The translations under genes were made by a program, and so were the position numbers. The notes beneath the pieces are model-generated. The model saw only the letters and a list, made by a program, of their open reading frames with translations. It had not been told where the DNA came from and made no database searches. A stretch of 64,000 nt of DNA from Streptomyces xylophagus (GTDB lineage Bacteria > Actinomycetota > Actinomycetes > Streptomycetales > Streptomycetaceae), in contig NZ_JNWO01000002.1 in the NCBI RefSeq assembly GCF_000716435.1, positions 124,001-188,000 on the forward strand, written 5' to 3'. Positions 41,092 to 49,965 of this stretch are shown here, piece by piece (positions within the stretch are counted from its first letter, which is position 1; each line of letters begins with the position of its first letter).

Positions 41092-43485
41092 GTGAGACGC
41101 ATCCCCCGCAAGCGGATGGCGGTTGGAGCCCTGGTCTCCACCGCCGCTTTCCTGGCCGTCGGCATCCAGTCGGTGCCCGCGACAGCGAAGCCCGCCTCCC
41201 CCCACCCCAGCCCCCTGCTCACCGGCAGCCTGGAGGCGAAGCTCACCCCGGCCCAGCACTCCGCCCTGGTGAAGAGCGCCACGCAGAAGACCACGTCGAC
41301 CGCCCACACCCTCGGCCTCGGCGCCAAGGAGAAGCTGGTCGTCAAGGACGTCGTCAAGGACAACGACGGGACGCTGCACACCCGTTACGAGCGCACCTAC
41401 GCGGGCCTGCCCGTCCTGGGTGGCGACCTCGTCGTGCACACCCCGGCCTCCGGCACGGGAACCCTCGGCACGACCTTCAACAACAAGCACACCATCACGG
41501 TCGCCTCGACCACCCCGAAGCTCGCCGCGACCTCCGCTCAGGGCAAGGCGCTCAGCGCCGCCAAGGCCCTCGACGCGGTCAACCCCGCCGCCGAGAAGGC
41601 GCGCAAGGTGATCTGGGCCGGCACCGGCAAGCCCGTCCTGGCCTGGGAGACCGTGGTCACCGGCCTGCAGGACGACGGCACGCCGAGCAAGCTGCACGTC
41701 ATCACCGACGCCCTCACCGGCGAGAAGCTCTCCCAGTTCGAGGGCGTCGAGACCGGTACCGGCAACAGCCAGTACAGCGGCACCGTCAGCATCACCACCA
41801 ACCTGTCGGGCTCGACGTACCAGCTGTACGACACCACGCGCGGCGGCCACAAGACGTACAGCCTCAGCAACGGCACGTCGGGCACCGGCACCCTGATGAC
41901 CGACACCGACGACACGTGGGGCACCGGCTCCGGCTCCAACACCCAGACCGCCGGTGTCGACGCCCACTTCGGCGCCCAGACCACCTGGGACTTCTACAAG
42001 AACACCTTCGGCCGCAGCGGCATCAAGAACGACGGCGTCGCCGCCTACTCGCGCGTCCACTACAGCACGGCGTACGTCAACGCCTTCTGGGACGACGACT
42101 GCTTCTGCATGACGTACGGCGACGGCACCAGCAGCACCCACGCGCTGACCTCGCTGGACGTGGCGGGCCACGAGATGAGCCACGGCGTCACCTCGAACAC
42201 CGCGGGCCTGGACTACACCGGTGAGTCCGGCGGCCTCAACGAGGCGACCTCCGACATCTTCGGCACCGGCGTGGAGTTCTACGCCAACAACTCGACCGAC
42301 GTCGGTGACTACCTCATTGGCGAGAAGATCGACATCAACGGCGACGGCACCCCGCTGCGCTACATGGACGAGCCCGACAAGGACGGCTCCTCGGCGGATT
42401 CGTGGTACTCCGGCGTCGGCAACCTGGACGTCCACTACTCCTCGGGCCCCGCGAACCACATGTTCTACCTGCTGTCCGAGGGCAGCGGCAGCAAGACCAT
42501 CAACGGCGTCACCTACAACAGCCCGACCTCCGACGGAGTGGCCGTCGCCGGCATCGGCCGGGCCGCCGCCCTGCAGATCTGGTACAAGGCGCTGACGACG
42601 TACATGACGTCGAGTACCAACTACGCCGGAGCCCGCACCGCCGCGCTCAGTGCCGCCGGAGCGCTGTACGGCACAAGTTCCGCGCAGTACGCGGGAGTCG
42701 GCAACGCCTTCGCCGGTATCAACGTCGGCAGCCACATCACCGTGCCGACCAGCGGTGTCACGGTGACCAACCCGGGCAGCCAGTCCTCCACCGTCGGCAC
42801 CGCGGTGAGCCTGGCGATCACGGCCAGCAGCACCAACAGCGGCACCCTGACGTACGCCGCGACCGGACTGCCGACCGGCCTGTCGATCAGCAGCTCGACG
42901 GGCGCCATCACCGGTACCCCGACGACGGCGGGCACCTACAGCACCACGGTGACCGTCACCGACAGCACCGGGGCGACCGGCACCGCGTCCTTCACCTGGA
43001 CCGTGAGTTCCAGTGGCGGGGGCGGCACCTGCACCTCGACGCAGCTCCTGGGCAACGCGGGCTTCGAGTCGGGTAATACGACCTGGACCGCGAGCAGCGG
43101 GGTCATCACCAACTCCAGCAGCGAGGCGGCCCGTACCGGTTCGTACAAGGCCTGGCTCGACGGTTACGGCTCGACGCACACCGACACGCTGTCCCAGTCG
43201 GTGACGATCCCGAGCGGCTGCACGGGGACGACGTTCACCTTCTACATCCACATCGACACGGCGGAGACCACCACCAGCACGGCTTACGACAAGCTGACGG
43301 TCACCGCCGGATCGACCACGCTCGCCACGTACTCGAACCTCAACGCGGCCAGCGGGTACGTCGCGAAGTCCTTCAGTCTGTCGGCCTTCGCGGGCACCAC
43401 GGTCGCCCTGAAGTTCAGCGGAGTCGAGGACTCCTCGCTCCAGACCAGCTTCGTCATCGACGACACGGCCGTCACGACCAGCTGA
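41092..43485 (+). CDS. Secreted M4 (thermolysin-type) metalloprotease with C-terminal accessory domains
   Basis: 797 residues from GTG 41092 (AGGAGTAAGA upstream). Signal peptide 1-31, then an FTP/PepSY propeptide (about 45-220). The catalytic domain has H360-E-M-S-H364 (VAGHEMSHGV) with third zinc ligand E384 in LNEATSDIFG, spaced as in thermolysin, and catalytic His in HYSSGPANHMFY. After it come an Ig-like putative He_PIG domain (about 560-640: ATGLPTGLSISSSTGAITG in part) and a beta-sandwich similar to PKD/MAM-like binding domains (about 650-797). The protein is exported and auto-processed, and degrades extracellular protein. Confidence 0.94.
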   Translation: MRRIPRKRMAVGALVSTAAFLAVGIQSVPATAKPASPHPSPLLTGSLEAKLTPAQHSALVKSATQKTTSTAHTLGLGAKEKLVVKDVVKDNDGTLHTRYERTYAGLPVLGGDLVVHTPASGTGTLGTTFNNKHTITVASTTPKLAATSAQGKALSAAKALDAVNPAAEKARKVIWAGTGKPVLAWETVVTGLQDDGTPSKLHVITDALTGEKLSQFEGVETGTGNSQYSGTVSITTNLSGSTYQLYDTTRGGHKTYSLSNGTSGTGTLMTDTDDTWGTGSGSNTQTAGVDAHFGAQTTWDFYKNTFGRSGIKNDGVAAYSRVHYSTAYVNAFWDDDCFCMTYGDGTSSTHALTSLDVAGHEMSHGVTSNTAGLDYTGESGGLNEATSDIFGTGVEFYANNSTDVGDYLIGEKIDINGDGTPLRYMDEPDKDGSSADSWYSGVGNLDVHYSSGPANHMFYLLSEGSGSKTINGVTYNSPTSDGVAVAGIGRAAALQIWYKALTTYMTSSTNYAGARTAALSAAGALYGTSSAQYAGVGNAFAGINVGSHITVPTSGVTVTNPGSQSSTVGTAVSLAITASSTNSGTLTYAATGLPTGLSISSSTGAITGTPTTAGTYSTTVTVTDSTGATGTASFTWTVSSSGGGGTCTSTQLLGNAGFESGNTTWTASSGVITNSSSEAARTGSYKAWLDGYGSTHTDTLSQSVTIPSGCTGTTFTFYIHIDTAETTTSTAYDKLTVTAGSTTLATYSNLNAASGYVAKSFSLSAFAGTTVALKFSGVEDSSLQTSFVIDDTAVTTS

Positions 43486-43502
43486 TCGGTCCGTAGGTCC
43501 GG

Positions 43503-43533
43503 CACCCCGCACGCGCCCCAGGCGTGCGGGGTG
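43503..43533. terminator. Bidirectional terminator hairpin
   Basis: Perfect 12-bp stem CACCCCGCACGC (43503-43514) with GCGTGCGGGGTG (43522-43533) around a 7-nt loop. It lies midway between the convergent protease and GH64 genes. Confidence 0.88.
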
Positions 43534-43544
43534 TTCCGGTGTCC

Positions 43545-44732
43545 TCAGCTGAGCGGGTCCAGCGTCAGATAGGCCTGTTGCGGGTTGCCGTCGTTCACCA
43601 GGGACTCCTGGGCGCCGACGTCGTCGAACGCGAACGCGTAGGCCTTGCCGTCGGCCATCTGCGCGTGGATCTTGCGGGCGTAGTGGTTGGTCACCGTGTC
43701 CAGGTAGAAGTTCGCCGTGGTGGTGTCCGGCTGGTTGGGGTTGACCAGGAGCGTGGACCGGTTGTAGCCCGCGCACAGGGTGCGCGAAATCGGCCCGCGC
43801 ACAAGGTCGTTGGGCGCGTCGAGGTACTTGTAGCAGCCGAAGATGCTGGCCGCGTCAGGCTTCTGGAAGGTGGTGACGACCGCCCCGGCGCTGTTGGTGA
43901 AGTTCATGACGTTGCCCGACACCCGGCCGTAGTACTTCGTGTTCGGCTGGTCGGCGAACGGCGTCACGGTCAGCGTCGACGACGAGTACTTCGACCAGAC
44001 ACGGTTGATGTAGTCGTCCATCACGGTGCTCGGCAGAGCGCCCGTCTCGATCCCGTACGTCGGTGAGAGCGCTCGCAGGACCGTTCCGTCGGACCGGGTC
44101 TGGATCAGGTTGGCCCAGCCGCCCGGCTGCCCGCGCAGGGCGTTGAAGAACCCGGTGTAGCCACCGGACTTGAGGTGCCCGGTGCTGGCCGTGCTCCCGT
44201 CGGCACGCTGCACCCCGACCGCGTATGGCACGGAGAACATGTCCACCTGGGTGCTGTTGATCCACAGCCCGGAGTCGTTGAGCGTGTACTCGGACCAGTT
44301 GAAGAGGATGTTGCGGTTCGGGTCGGTCGGGTTCTGCACCGCCGGCTGCACCAGACCGCCGGTGGTCAGCTTGAACACCAGCTTCTGGCCGTACGAGAAG
44401 TAGATGCGGCCCGAGAACTTGGGGATCCGGATGGTGCTGGACTGCCCGGCCGCCGGGCCCGCGATCGACGCGTCCGGGGCCGGAGTGGGCGGGTTGCCCC
44501 CGGCGGGCCAGGCGTGGAACGTGCCGTTGGCGTCCGCCCAACCCTGCTGGCCGGTCGAGAGGTTGGTGCCCAGGTTGTAGATGTAGACCGCGTCGCCGCG
44601 GGCCGAGTTGTTGGTGATCTTCAGCGGGATCGTGGCGGGCACCGCGGCGTCCGCCGTCAGCGGTGTGGCCAGCGCGAGCATGGTGGCCACCGCGGTCGCG
44701 GCGCCCAGTCGGCGCAGGAGTCTGGCGAGCAC
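43545..44732 (-). CDS. Secreted GH64 beta-1,3-glucanase
   Basis: 395 residues from GTG 44732 (GAGGTGAG upstream). A signal peptide (about 1-30, LLRRLGAATAVATMLALATPLTADA in two parts) leads into a GH64/thaumatin-like fold. Seen features include IPLKITNNSARGDAVYIYNLG, PKFSGRIYFSYGQKLVFKL, EYTLND with the likely acid residue, STQVDMFSVPYAVGV, and the C-terminal YNRSTLLVNPNQP and MADGKAYAFAFDDVG. Family enzymes release laminaripentaose from beta-1,3-glucan and attack fungal walls. No carbohydrate-binding module is attached. A 14-bp palindrome at 44781-44794 suggests sugar-responsive repression. Confidence 0.92.
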   Translation of the reverse strand: MLARLLRRLGAATAVATMLALATPLTADAAVPATIPLKITNNSARGDAVYIYNLGTNLSTGQQGWADANGTFHAWPAGGNPPTPAPDASIAGPAAGQSSTIRIPKFSGRIYFSYGQKLVFKLTTGGLVQPAVQNPTDPNRNILFNWSEYTLNDSGLWINSTQVDMFSVPYAVGVQRADGSTASTGHLKSGGYTGFFNALRGQPGGWANLIQTRSDGTVLRALSPTYGIETGALPSTVMDDYINRVWSKYSSSTLTVTPFADQPNTKYYGRVSGNVMNFTNSAGAVVTTFQKPDAASIFGCYKYLDAPNDLVRGPISRTLCAGYNRSTLLVNPNQPDTTTANFYLDTVTNHYARKIHAQMADGKAYAFAFDDVGAQESLVNDGNPQQAYLTLDPLS

Positions 44733-44780
44733 TACTCACCTCCGTGTGGGGGGTGTACGAGAAATTGGTCCGTACCTATG

Positions 44781-44794
44781 TGAGAGCGCTCTCA
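44781..44794. promoter_or_regulatory. CebR/LacI-like operator upstream of GH64 gene
   Basis: TGAGAGCGCTCTCA is a perfect 14-bp palindrome, 48 bp upstream of the GH64 start. It matches the CebR/CelR box TGGGAGCGCTCCCA at 12 of 14 positions. A LacI-family repressor responding to cello- or laminari-oligosaccharides is the likely binder. Confidence 0.75.
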
Positions 44795-44837
44795 GAGTCC
44801 CGCCGAGGCGCGGGCATGTCAATGAGTTGAACGAAAG

Positions 44838-44866
44838 GTGCCCACGACAACTCACGTCGTGGGCAC
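44838..44866. terminator. Terminator hairpin downstream of dienelactone hydrolase gene
   Basis: Perfect 11-bp stem GTGCCCACGAC (44838-44848) with GTCGTGGGCAC (44856-44866) and a 7-nt loop, 31 nt past the end of the minus-strand gene at 44898. There is no T-run, as usual in high-GC actinomycetes. Confidence 0.82.
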
Positions 44867-44897
44867 CCGCGTTGAATCAGTGAAAGCGGTCTGTCGA

Positions 44898-45659
44898 TCA
44901 GAACGTGCGCTCCAGCAGGTCGAGCAGCGCGCCCCAGTGACGCGCGTCGGCCTCGGCGTTGTACGACGAGGTGTCGGCCTGTGTGTAGCCGTGCCGGGCG
45001 CCTGGATAGACCTCGCAGCGGTGCCGGACGCCCGCCGCGGTGAGCGCGTCCTCGAACCGCTTGATCTGCTCCTCGGGCAGCGAGGGGTCCTGGTCGGCAT
45101 GGCCGAAGTAGAGCTCGGCGGTGATGTGTTCGGCGGCCAGGTGCGGGCTGTGGGGGTCGTCGGTGGCGAGGCGCCCGCCGTGGAAACCGGCCGCTGCCGC
45201 CACCCGGTCCGGGTAGGCACCGGCGGTGTACAGCGCCAGCCGGGCGCCCATGCAGTACCCGGTGATCGCGACCGGCCCGTCGACGACCAGCGGGGAGTCG
45301 GCAAGCCAGCGCAGATAGGCACCGGCGTCCCGCTCGACCAGCTCGGGGTGCCGGGCCAGCCCCATGATCAGCGGGCCGACCTTCTCGAAGATCTCCGGAC
45401 GCCCGTCGTGATCGATGAACTCGGGCAGCTCGACCACCGGCGCGCGCCCCTGCCGGTAGAACACGTTCGGCACGAGGACCGCGTAACCGGCCTCGGCCAG
45501 CCGGTCGGCCATCGACTTCAGGTGGGGACGGAGCCCGAAGGCGTCCTGGTAGAGCAGCACGGCCGGACGGGGGCGCTCGTCGCCGGGATGCACCCAGTAG
45601 GCGTCGGCGATGCCGTCCTCGGTGGTGATGTCCACGGCTGTGCCCTGTACGGCGGTCAT
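44898..45659 (-). CDS. Dienelactone hydrolase family protein
   Basis: 253 residues from ATG 45659. It is an alpha/beta-hydrolase with Cys nucleophile in ITGYCMGARLAL, Asp in FGHADQDPSLP and His in PGARHGYTQ, the DLH catalytic triad. DAFGLRPHLKSMADRLAEAGY near the N-terminus is also typical. DLH enzymes open dienelactones in chloroaromatic degradation, but most actinobacterial homologues have unknown substrates. No aromatic-degradation genes flank it. The gene is alone, ended by a hairpin. Confidence 0.9.
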   Translation of the reverse strand: MTAVQGTAVDITTEDGIADAYWVHPGDERPRPAVLLYQDAFGLRPHLKSMADRLAEAGYAVLVPNVFYRQGRAPVVELPEFIDHDGRPEIFEKVGPLIMGLARHPELVERDAGAYLRWLADSPLVVDGPVAITGYCMGARLALYTAGAYPDRVAAAAGFHGGRLATDDPHSPHLAAEHITAELYFGHADQDPSLPEEQIKRFEDALTAAGVRHRCEVYPGARHGYTQADTSSYNAEADARHWGALLDLLERTF

Positions 45660-45761
45660 GGCGGGGGTGCCTCCCAGCGGATCGGCGCCGGGCCGACTGC
45701 CGGCCCGGCACGGCGTGTTCCGATCATCGTGGCACGCCCGCCCACGGCCCCTCCGCCGGGG

Positions 45762-46382
45762 TCACTCGAAGCGGGAGGTGTCGCCCGCGCCCTTGCGGAC
45801 GATCTCGGCCTCGCCGTTCGAGAAGTCGATGACGGTCGTCGGTTCCGTGCCGCAGTCCCCGGAGTCGACCACCGCGTCCACCACGTGGTCGAGCCGGTCC
45901 TTGATCTCCCAGCCCTGGGTCATCGGCTCCTCCTCGTCGGGCAGGAGCAGGGTGCTGGAGAGCAGCGGCTCGCCCAGCTCGGCGAGCAGCGCCTGGGTGA
46001 CGACGTGGTCGGGGATGCGGACGCCCACGGTCTTCTTCTTCGTGTTCAGCAACTGGCGCGGCACCTCCTTCGTCGCGGGGAGGATGAACGTGTAACTGCC
46101 GGGTGTGGAGGCCTTGATGGCGCGGAACACGTCGTTGTCGATGTGCACGAACTGGCCCAGCTGGGCGAAGTTCTGGCACACCAGCGTGAAGTGGTGCCGG
46201 TCGTTCAGGTGCCGGATCGTACGGATCCGTTCCATGCCCTCACGGTTGCCCAGCTGGCAGCCCAGCGCGTAGCAGGAGTCGGTCGGGTACGCGATCAGCG
46301 CACCCGAGCGCACACTGTCCGCGACCTGGGAGATGGTGCGGGGCTGCGGGTTGTCCGGATGCACGTCGAAGTACTTGGCCAC
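45762..46382 (-). CDS. L-threonylcarbamoyladenylate synthase-like protein (Sua5/YciO/YrdC family)
   Basis: 206 residues from GTG 46382. The YrdC fold is clear: SGALIAYPTDSCYALGCQL, a K/R-rich nucleotide site including RIRTIRHLNDRHHFTLVC, and GSYTFILPATKEVPRQL then VGVRIPDH. It is closest to the YciO subgroup, which has low threonylcarbamoyl-AMP activity and is not the essential tRNA t6A enzyme. It may therefore have a related nucleotide role. No partner t6A genes (TsaB/D/E) are in the window. Confidence 0.88.
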   Translation of the reverse strand: MAKYFDVHPDNPQPRTISQVADSVRSGALIAYPTDSCYALGCQLGNREGMERIRTIRHLNDRHHFTLVCQNFAQLGQFVHIDNDVFRAIKASTPGSYTFILPATKEVPRQLLNTKKKTVGVRIPDHVVTQALLAELGEPLLSSTLLLPDEEEPMTQGWEIKDRLDHVVDAVVDSGDCGTEPTTVIDFSNGEAEIVRKGAGDTSRFE

Positions 46383-46576
46383 CCGCCGAGCTTATGCCGT
46401 GCCCGCGCGGGCCGCCGCGCGGGCCTGTCGCCGGCGGTCGATCCGGCGGGTGTACCCCGGCGAATCAGGGGAAGCCGACGAGAGCGCTCGGGTCTCTCCC
46501 CCGAACCCGGGCAGGACCGGCTCCGCCCGCGGCCCGCCTCCGGGGCCGCGGCGGGGCGGTTCGCTGCTTGTGCGGC

Positions 46577-47803
46577 TCAGCCGTGCAGCCGCACCGGCAC
46601 CTCCTGCCAGCCGAACGCGATGAACGACGGCACCTGGCGCAGCTCGTCCGCGTCGACGGCGAGCCGGGCGTCCGGGAAGCGGTCGAAGAACGCGGGCAGC
46701 GCGGTCAGGGCCTCCACACGGGCGAGCGGCGCGCCGATGCAGCGGTGCACGCCGATACCGAACGACAGATGGTCGTCGGCGCCGCGGCCCGCGTCGAAGA
46801 CGTCCGCGTCGGGGCCGTAGTGCGCGGGGTCGAGCCCGGCCGCGGCGAACGTCGTGATGATGGCATCCCCGGCCGGGACGGTGACGTCGCCGACGGTGAG
46901 GTCACTGACGGCGAACCGGAGCGGCAGCGACGCGATGGACGGGTGGACGCGCAGGGTCTCGTCGACGACCGCGTCCCAGCTGATCCTCCCGGCGCGCACG
47001 TCGGCCAGCTGCTCGGGTCGCTTGAGCAGGGCGACGATCGCGTTGCCGATCAGATTGACCGTCGTCTCGAAGCCCGCGCCGATCACCAGCAGCAGTGTGT
47101 ACAGCAGTTCCTCGTCGCTGAGCCGGTCGCCGTCCTCGTCCCGTACCCGGATAAGCTCGGTGGTGAGGTCGTCGCCGGGGTGCTCGCTGCGGTGGGCGAT
47201 CAGCGCGGGCAGCACCGTGCCGATCTGCTGCTGGACGAACGTCGCGTGCTCCGGAGACGGGTCCGAGGTGTCCATGATGGCCGCGATCAGCCGCCCGGTG
47301 TCACCGACCAACTCGTCCGGCACACCGAACAGTTCGCAGATGATCCGCATCGGCAGCGGGTGGGCGAGGGCGGCCTTGATGTCGACCACCTCGGCGTCGT
47401 CGGCCGCGACCGCGTCGAGCAGTTCCGCCGTGATGGCCTCCACCCGGGCCCGCATCGCCTCGGTGCGGCGGTGCGTGAAGCTCGGCGCGACGAGTTTGCG
47501 CAGGCGTGCGTGGTCGGTGCCGTAGGTGGAGAGCATGTTGATCACGCCGACCCAGCCCAACACCCAGCCCCAGGAGGGGTGTTCGCCGATCTCGGGCCAC
47601 AGGTTCCAGTGCAGCCGGGGGTCCTTGCTGACCTGCGGGTCGAGGATCAGTTCCTTGAGGGTGTCGTAGCCGGTGGGGGCCCAGGCGGGGATGCCGCCGG
47701 GCAACTCGACGGGCACGATCGGGCCGAGGGCACGCAGCTTGGCGCTCTCGGCGGCCATGTCGGCGCCGAACGGGTCGAGGGCGATGCGGTCGGACACGGT
47801 CAC
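46577..47803 (-). CDS. Cytochrome P450 (conservon-linked, CYP154-like by context)
   Basis: 408 residues from GTG 47803, overlapping the upstream P450 stop (GTGA). All P450 hallmarks are normal: I-helix IGAGFETTVN (A243-G244-x-E246-T247), ExxR at E282-R285, and heme loop FGIGVHRCIG with C355. It is soluble, with no membrane anchor. In Streptomyces conservons a canonical P450, often CYP154, is paired with an atypical CYP157; the arrangement here is the same. Electron partners (ferredoxin, reductase) are not encoded nearby. Confidence 0.92.
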   Translation of the reverse strand: MTVSDRIALDPFGADMAAESAKLRALGPIVPVELPGGIPAWAPTGYDTLKELILDPQVSKDPRLHWNLWPEIGEHPSWGWVLGWVGVINMLSTYGTDHARLRKLVAPSFTHRRTEAMRARVEAITAELLDAVAADDAEVVDIKAALAHPLPMRIICELFGVPDELVGDTGRLIAAIMDTSDPSPEHATFVQQQIGTVLPALIAHRSEHPGDDLTTELIRVRDEDGDRLSDEELLYTLLLVIGAGFETTVNLIGNAIVALLKRPEQLADVRAGRISWDAVVDETLRVHPSIASLPLRFAVSDLTVGDVTVPAGDAIITTFAAAGLDPAHYGPDADVFDAGRGADDHLSFGIGVHRCIGAPLARVEALTALPAFFDRFPDARLAVDADELRQVPSFIAFGWQEVPVRLHG

Positions 47804-49026
47804 GACAGGTCTCCTGGCTGGTCGGGGGAGCGGGGGCTGAACCGGACGGGCAGCGACGTGAGCGAGCGATGGAAGGGACCGGGACGCCAGGTCAACTCCG
47901 CACGCGGTACGACCGGTTCGAGGTCGGGCAGCCACAGCGTGAGCCGCTCGATCGCCTCCGTCGCGATGAGCAGCGTGTGCTGCTTGACCGGGCAGGCGTG
48001 CGGCCCCGCCGACCACGACAGGTGCGAGGCGTCCTTCGGGTGCCGGCCGGTGACGACCTCCTGCTCGGCGAAGTGCGCGAGCGCACCGTACGAGACGACG
48101 ACCGGGATCGCGGGCCTGATCCACGCGCCGTGGAACGTGACGGGCGAACGGGCGTAGTGGATGCCGTAGTTGGCGAGCGGTGTCTCGTGGTGCAGTACCT
48201 CCGCCACGGCGTCCATGATCGGGCGGGCGCCGCTGGTCAGCGTGGAGTAGTAGACCGAGGTGCCGAGGATGCGGGACAGGGCGTTGGACACCAGGTTGGC
48301 GGTGGGCTCGTGGCCCGCGCCGAGGGTGAGGAACACCTGCCAGGCGACCTCCTCCGGGGTCAGCCCGGCCGGATGGTCGAGGAGCCAGCTCGGCAGGTCG
48401 TCGCCGCGGGACTCGGCCTTGGCGGCGATCAGTTCGAGGACGTAACCGCCGAACTCGGCCTCGCCCTCGGCTGCTTGGGCGCCGCCCTCCATCATCATGC
48501 CCAGTGCGCGGTCCAGCCGCGCGCTCTGGTTGTCGGGCAGTCCGAACAGGCTGTTGAACACCATCGCCATCAACGGCCGCGCGAACTCGCCCACCAGATC
48601 GGCCTGTCCACGCGGTCCGATCCGGCTCACCAGCGCGTGCACCGCGCGGTGCACCCGGGCCCGCAGGTCGTGCGGCTCGATCCGGTCGAAGGTGTCGATC
48701 AGCGAGGCACGGTAGCGGACGTGCGCGGCGCCGTCCGCGAACAGGGAGTTGGGCCGCCAGCGCATCATCCCGAGGACCGGTGAGTCCTCTGCGACGGTCG
48801 TCTCCCACGGCCGGGGATCGTGCGAGAACGTGTCGGTGTCGCGCAGCAGATCCAGCGCGGCCTGCCGCTCGGTGACCACGTACGCCGGTACGCCCGGGGC
48901 GAGTTCGGCCCAGCCGACCGGGCCCTGGGCGCGCAGGGCGGCGTAGTAGCCGTAGGGGTCCAGCGCGAAGCCGTCCTCCCACAGGCGGACGGGTCGGGTG
49001 GGGCCGACGGGGGAAGTGGTGGTCAC
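47800..49026 (-). CDS. Atypical cytochrome P450 (CYP157-like), K-helix ExxR lost
   Basis: 408 residues from GTG 49026 (GTGA overlap with the GTPase stop). The I-helix reads LGAGHEPTANL. The K-helix has E276-V-L-H279: the normally invariant Arg is His. The heme loop is SWSAGPHACPVKQ, with Trp for the usual Phe and Val where the Gly of C-x-G normally stands; ligand C345 is kept. Known CYP157 proteins also lack the ExxR motif and occur in conservons. It may have a sensing or non-classical role rather than ordinary monooxygenation. Confidence 0.9.
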   Translation of the reverse strand: MTTTSPVGPTRPVRLWEDGFALDPYGYYAALRAQGPVGWAELAPGVPAYVVTERQAALDLLRDTDTFSHDPRPWETTVAEDSPVLGMMRWRPNSLFADGAAHVRYRASLIDTFDRIEPHDLRARVHRAVHALVSRIGPRGQADLVGEFARPLMAMVFNSLFGLPDNQSARLDRALGMMMEGGAQAAEGEAEFGGYVLELIAAKAESRGDDLPSWLLDHPAGLTPEEVAWQVFLTLGAGHEPTANLVSNALSRILGTSVYYSTLTSGARPIMDAVAEVLHHETPLANYGIHYARSPVTFHGAWIRPAIPVVVSYGALAHFAEQEVVTGRHPKDASHLSWSAGPHACPVKQHTLLIATEAIERLTLWLPDLEPVVPRAELTWRPGPFHRSLTSLPVRFSPRSPDQPGDLS

Positions 49027-49631
49027 CGGCGCTCCGGAGGGTCGCGGTCGATCAGATGCTGGACCAGGGCGAGCAGCGCGTCGATCGAGGAGTTCGCGTC
49101 GCGGGCGTCACAGGTCACCAGCGGTGTGCCGGGCTCCAGGTCCAGGGCTGCCCGCAGCTGCTCCTCGGTGTGGTGCCGGGGCGCGTCCGGGAAGGAGTTG
49201 AAGGCGACGGCGTACGGCAGCCCGCTCTCCTCCACCAGCCCGAGCACGTCGAACGAGGCGTCGATCCGGCGGCTGTCGACCAGGACGAGCGCCCCGAGCG
49301 CGCCGTACGAGATGTCCTCCCACAGCGCCCGGAACCGCTCCTGCCCGGGCGTGCCGAACAGATACAGCACGATGCCGCCCGGCAGGCTGATCCGCCCGAA
49401 GTCGATGGCGACGGTCGTCGTCGACTTCTCCCGCACCCCGTCGAGGTCGTCGACGGGGACGGACGCCTCGGAGAGCCGCTCCTCGGTGTGCAGCGGCCGG
49501 ATCTCGGACACCGAGTCGATCAGGGTCGTCTTGCCCACCCCGAACGGACCGGCGATCAGGATCTTGACCAACTCGCGGGCGGTGTCCGGCAGATGGATGC
49601 CGCTAGTTGTGCTTGAGGGCGCGTAGGCCAT
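49023..49631 (-). CDS. Conservon small GTPase (CvnD-like)
   Basis: 202 residues from ATG 49631, overlapping the DUF742 gene by 29 nt. Ras-like motifs: P-loop GPFGVGKTT, switch I Thr in TTTVAIDFG, and switch II GTPGQERF. The G4 motif NKxD is changed (AFNSFPD). Proteins of this MglA-like ATP/GTP-binding group act in conservons with a sensor, roadblock and DUF742 protein as a membrane-associated signalling complex similar in layout to eukaryotic GPCR systems. The P450 genes follow, translationally coupled. Confidence 0.94.
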   Translation of the reverse strand: MAYAPSSTTSGIHLPDTARELVKILIAGPFGVGKTTLIDSVSEIRPLHTEERLSEASVPVDDLDGVREKSTTTVAIDFGRISLPGGIVLYLFGTPGQERFRALWEDISYGALGALVLVDSRRIDASFDVLGLVEESGLPYAVAFNSFPDAPRHHTEEQLRAALDLEPGTPLVTCDARDANSSIDALLALVQHLIDRDPPERR

Positions 49632-49965
49632 CGGCCACTCTCTTCAGCAGGTCGGGGTCGAAGCGTTCGGCGGGCGGGATCGGGGCACGGGCGAGCACCA
49701 GGCTCCGGTCGACGAGACCGGCGGCCAGCACCCGCACCGCGGAGACCGGAAGCTCCAGCAGGGCCGCCGCCTCCATCACCGTCAGCGAACCGCCGCGCAG
49801 GGCGTCCAGCAGGGCGAGTTGAGCCGCGGGCAGACCGGCCGGGGCAAGCTCGCCGCTGCCGGAGAGCACCGTCAACCGCTCCAACTGGGGGCGGCTCGGG
49901 CGGGCCACACCGCCTGTCGACAGATACGCGGGGACCAGAGGACGGCCGCCGCGACGGCCCGTCAT
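49603..49965 (-). CDS. Conservon DUF742 protein (CvnC-like)
   Basis: 120 residues from ATG 49965 (ATGA overlap with the roadblock gene). The start RGGRPLVPAYLSTGGVARP and the winged-helix-like LTVMEAAALLELPVSAVRVLAAGLVDRSLVL are diagnostic for DUF742. Some DUF742 proteins resemble DNA-binding winged helices, but they are thought to act as partners of the sensor and GTPase. The 3' end is read in another frame as the start of the GTPase. Confidence 0.94.
   Translation of the reverse strand: MTGRRGGRPLVPAYLSTGGVARPSRPQLERLTVLSGSGELAPAGLPAAQLALLDALRGGSLTVMEAAALLELPVSAVRVLAAGLVDRSLVLARAPIPPAERFDPDLLKRVADGLRALKHN

Noticed and set aside
46478..46491. GAGAGCGCTC core as another CebR-like operator upstream of the YciO-type gene
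   Set aside because: The palindrome breaks outside the 8-bp core and the gene has no link to glucan use.
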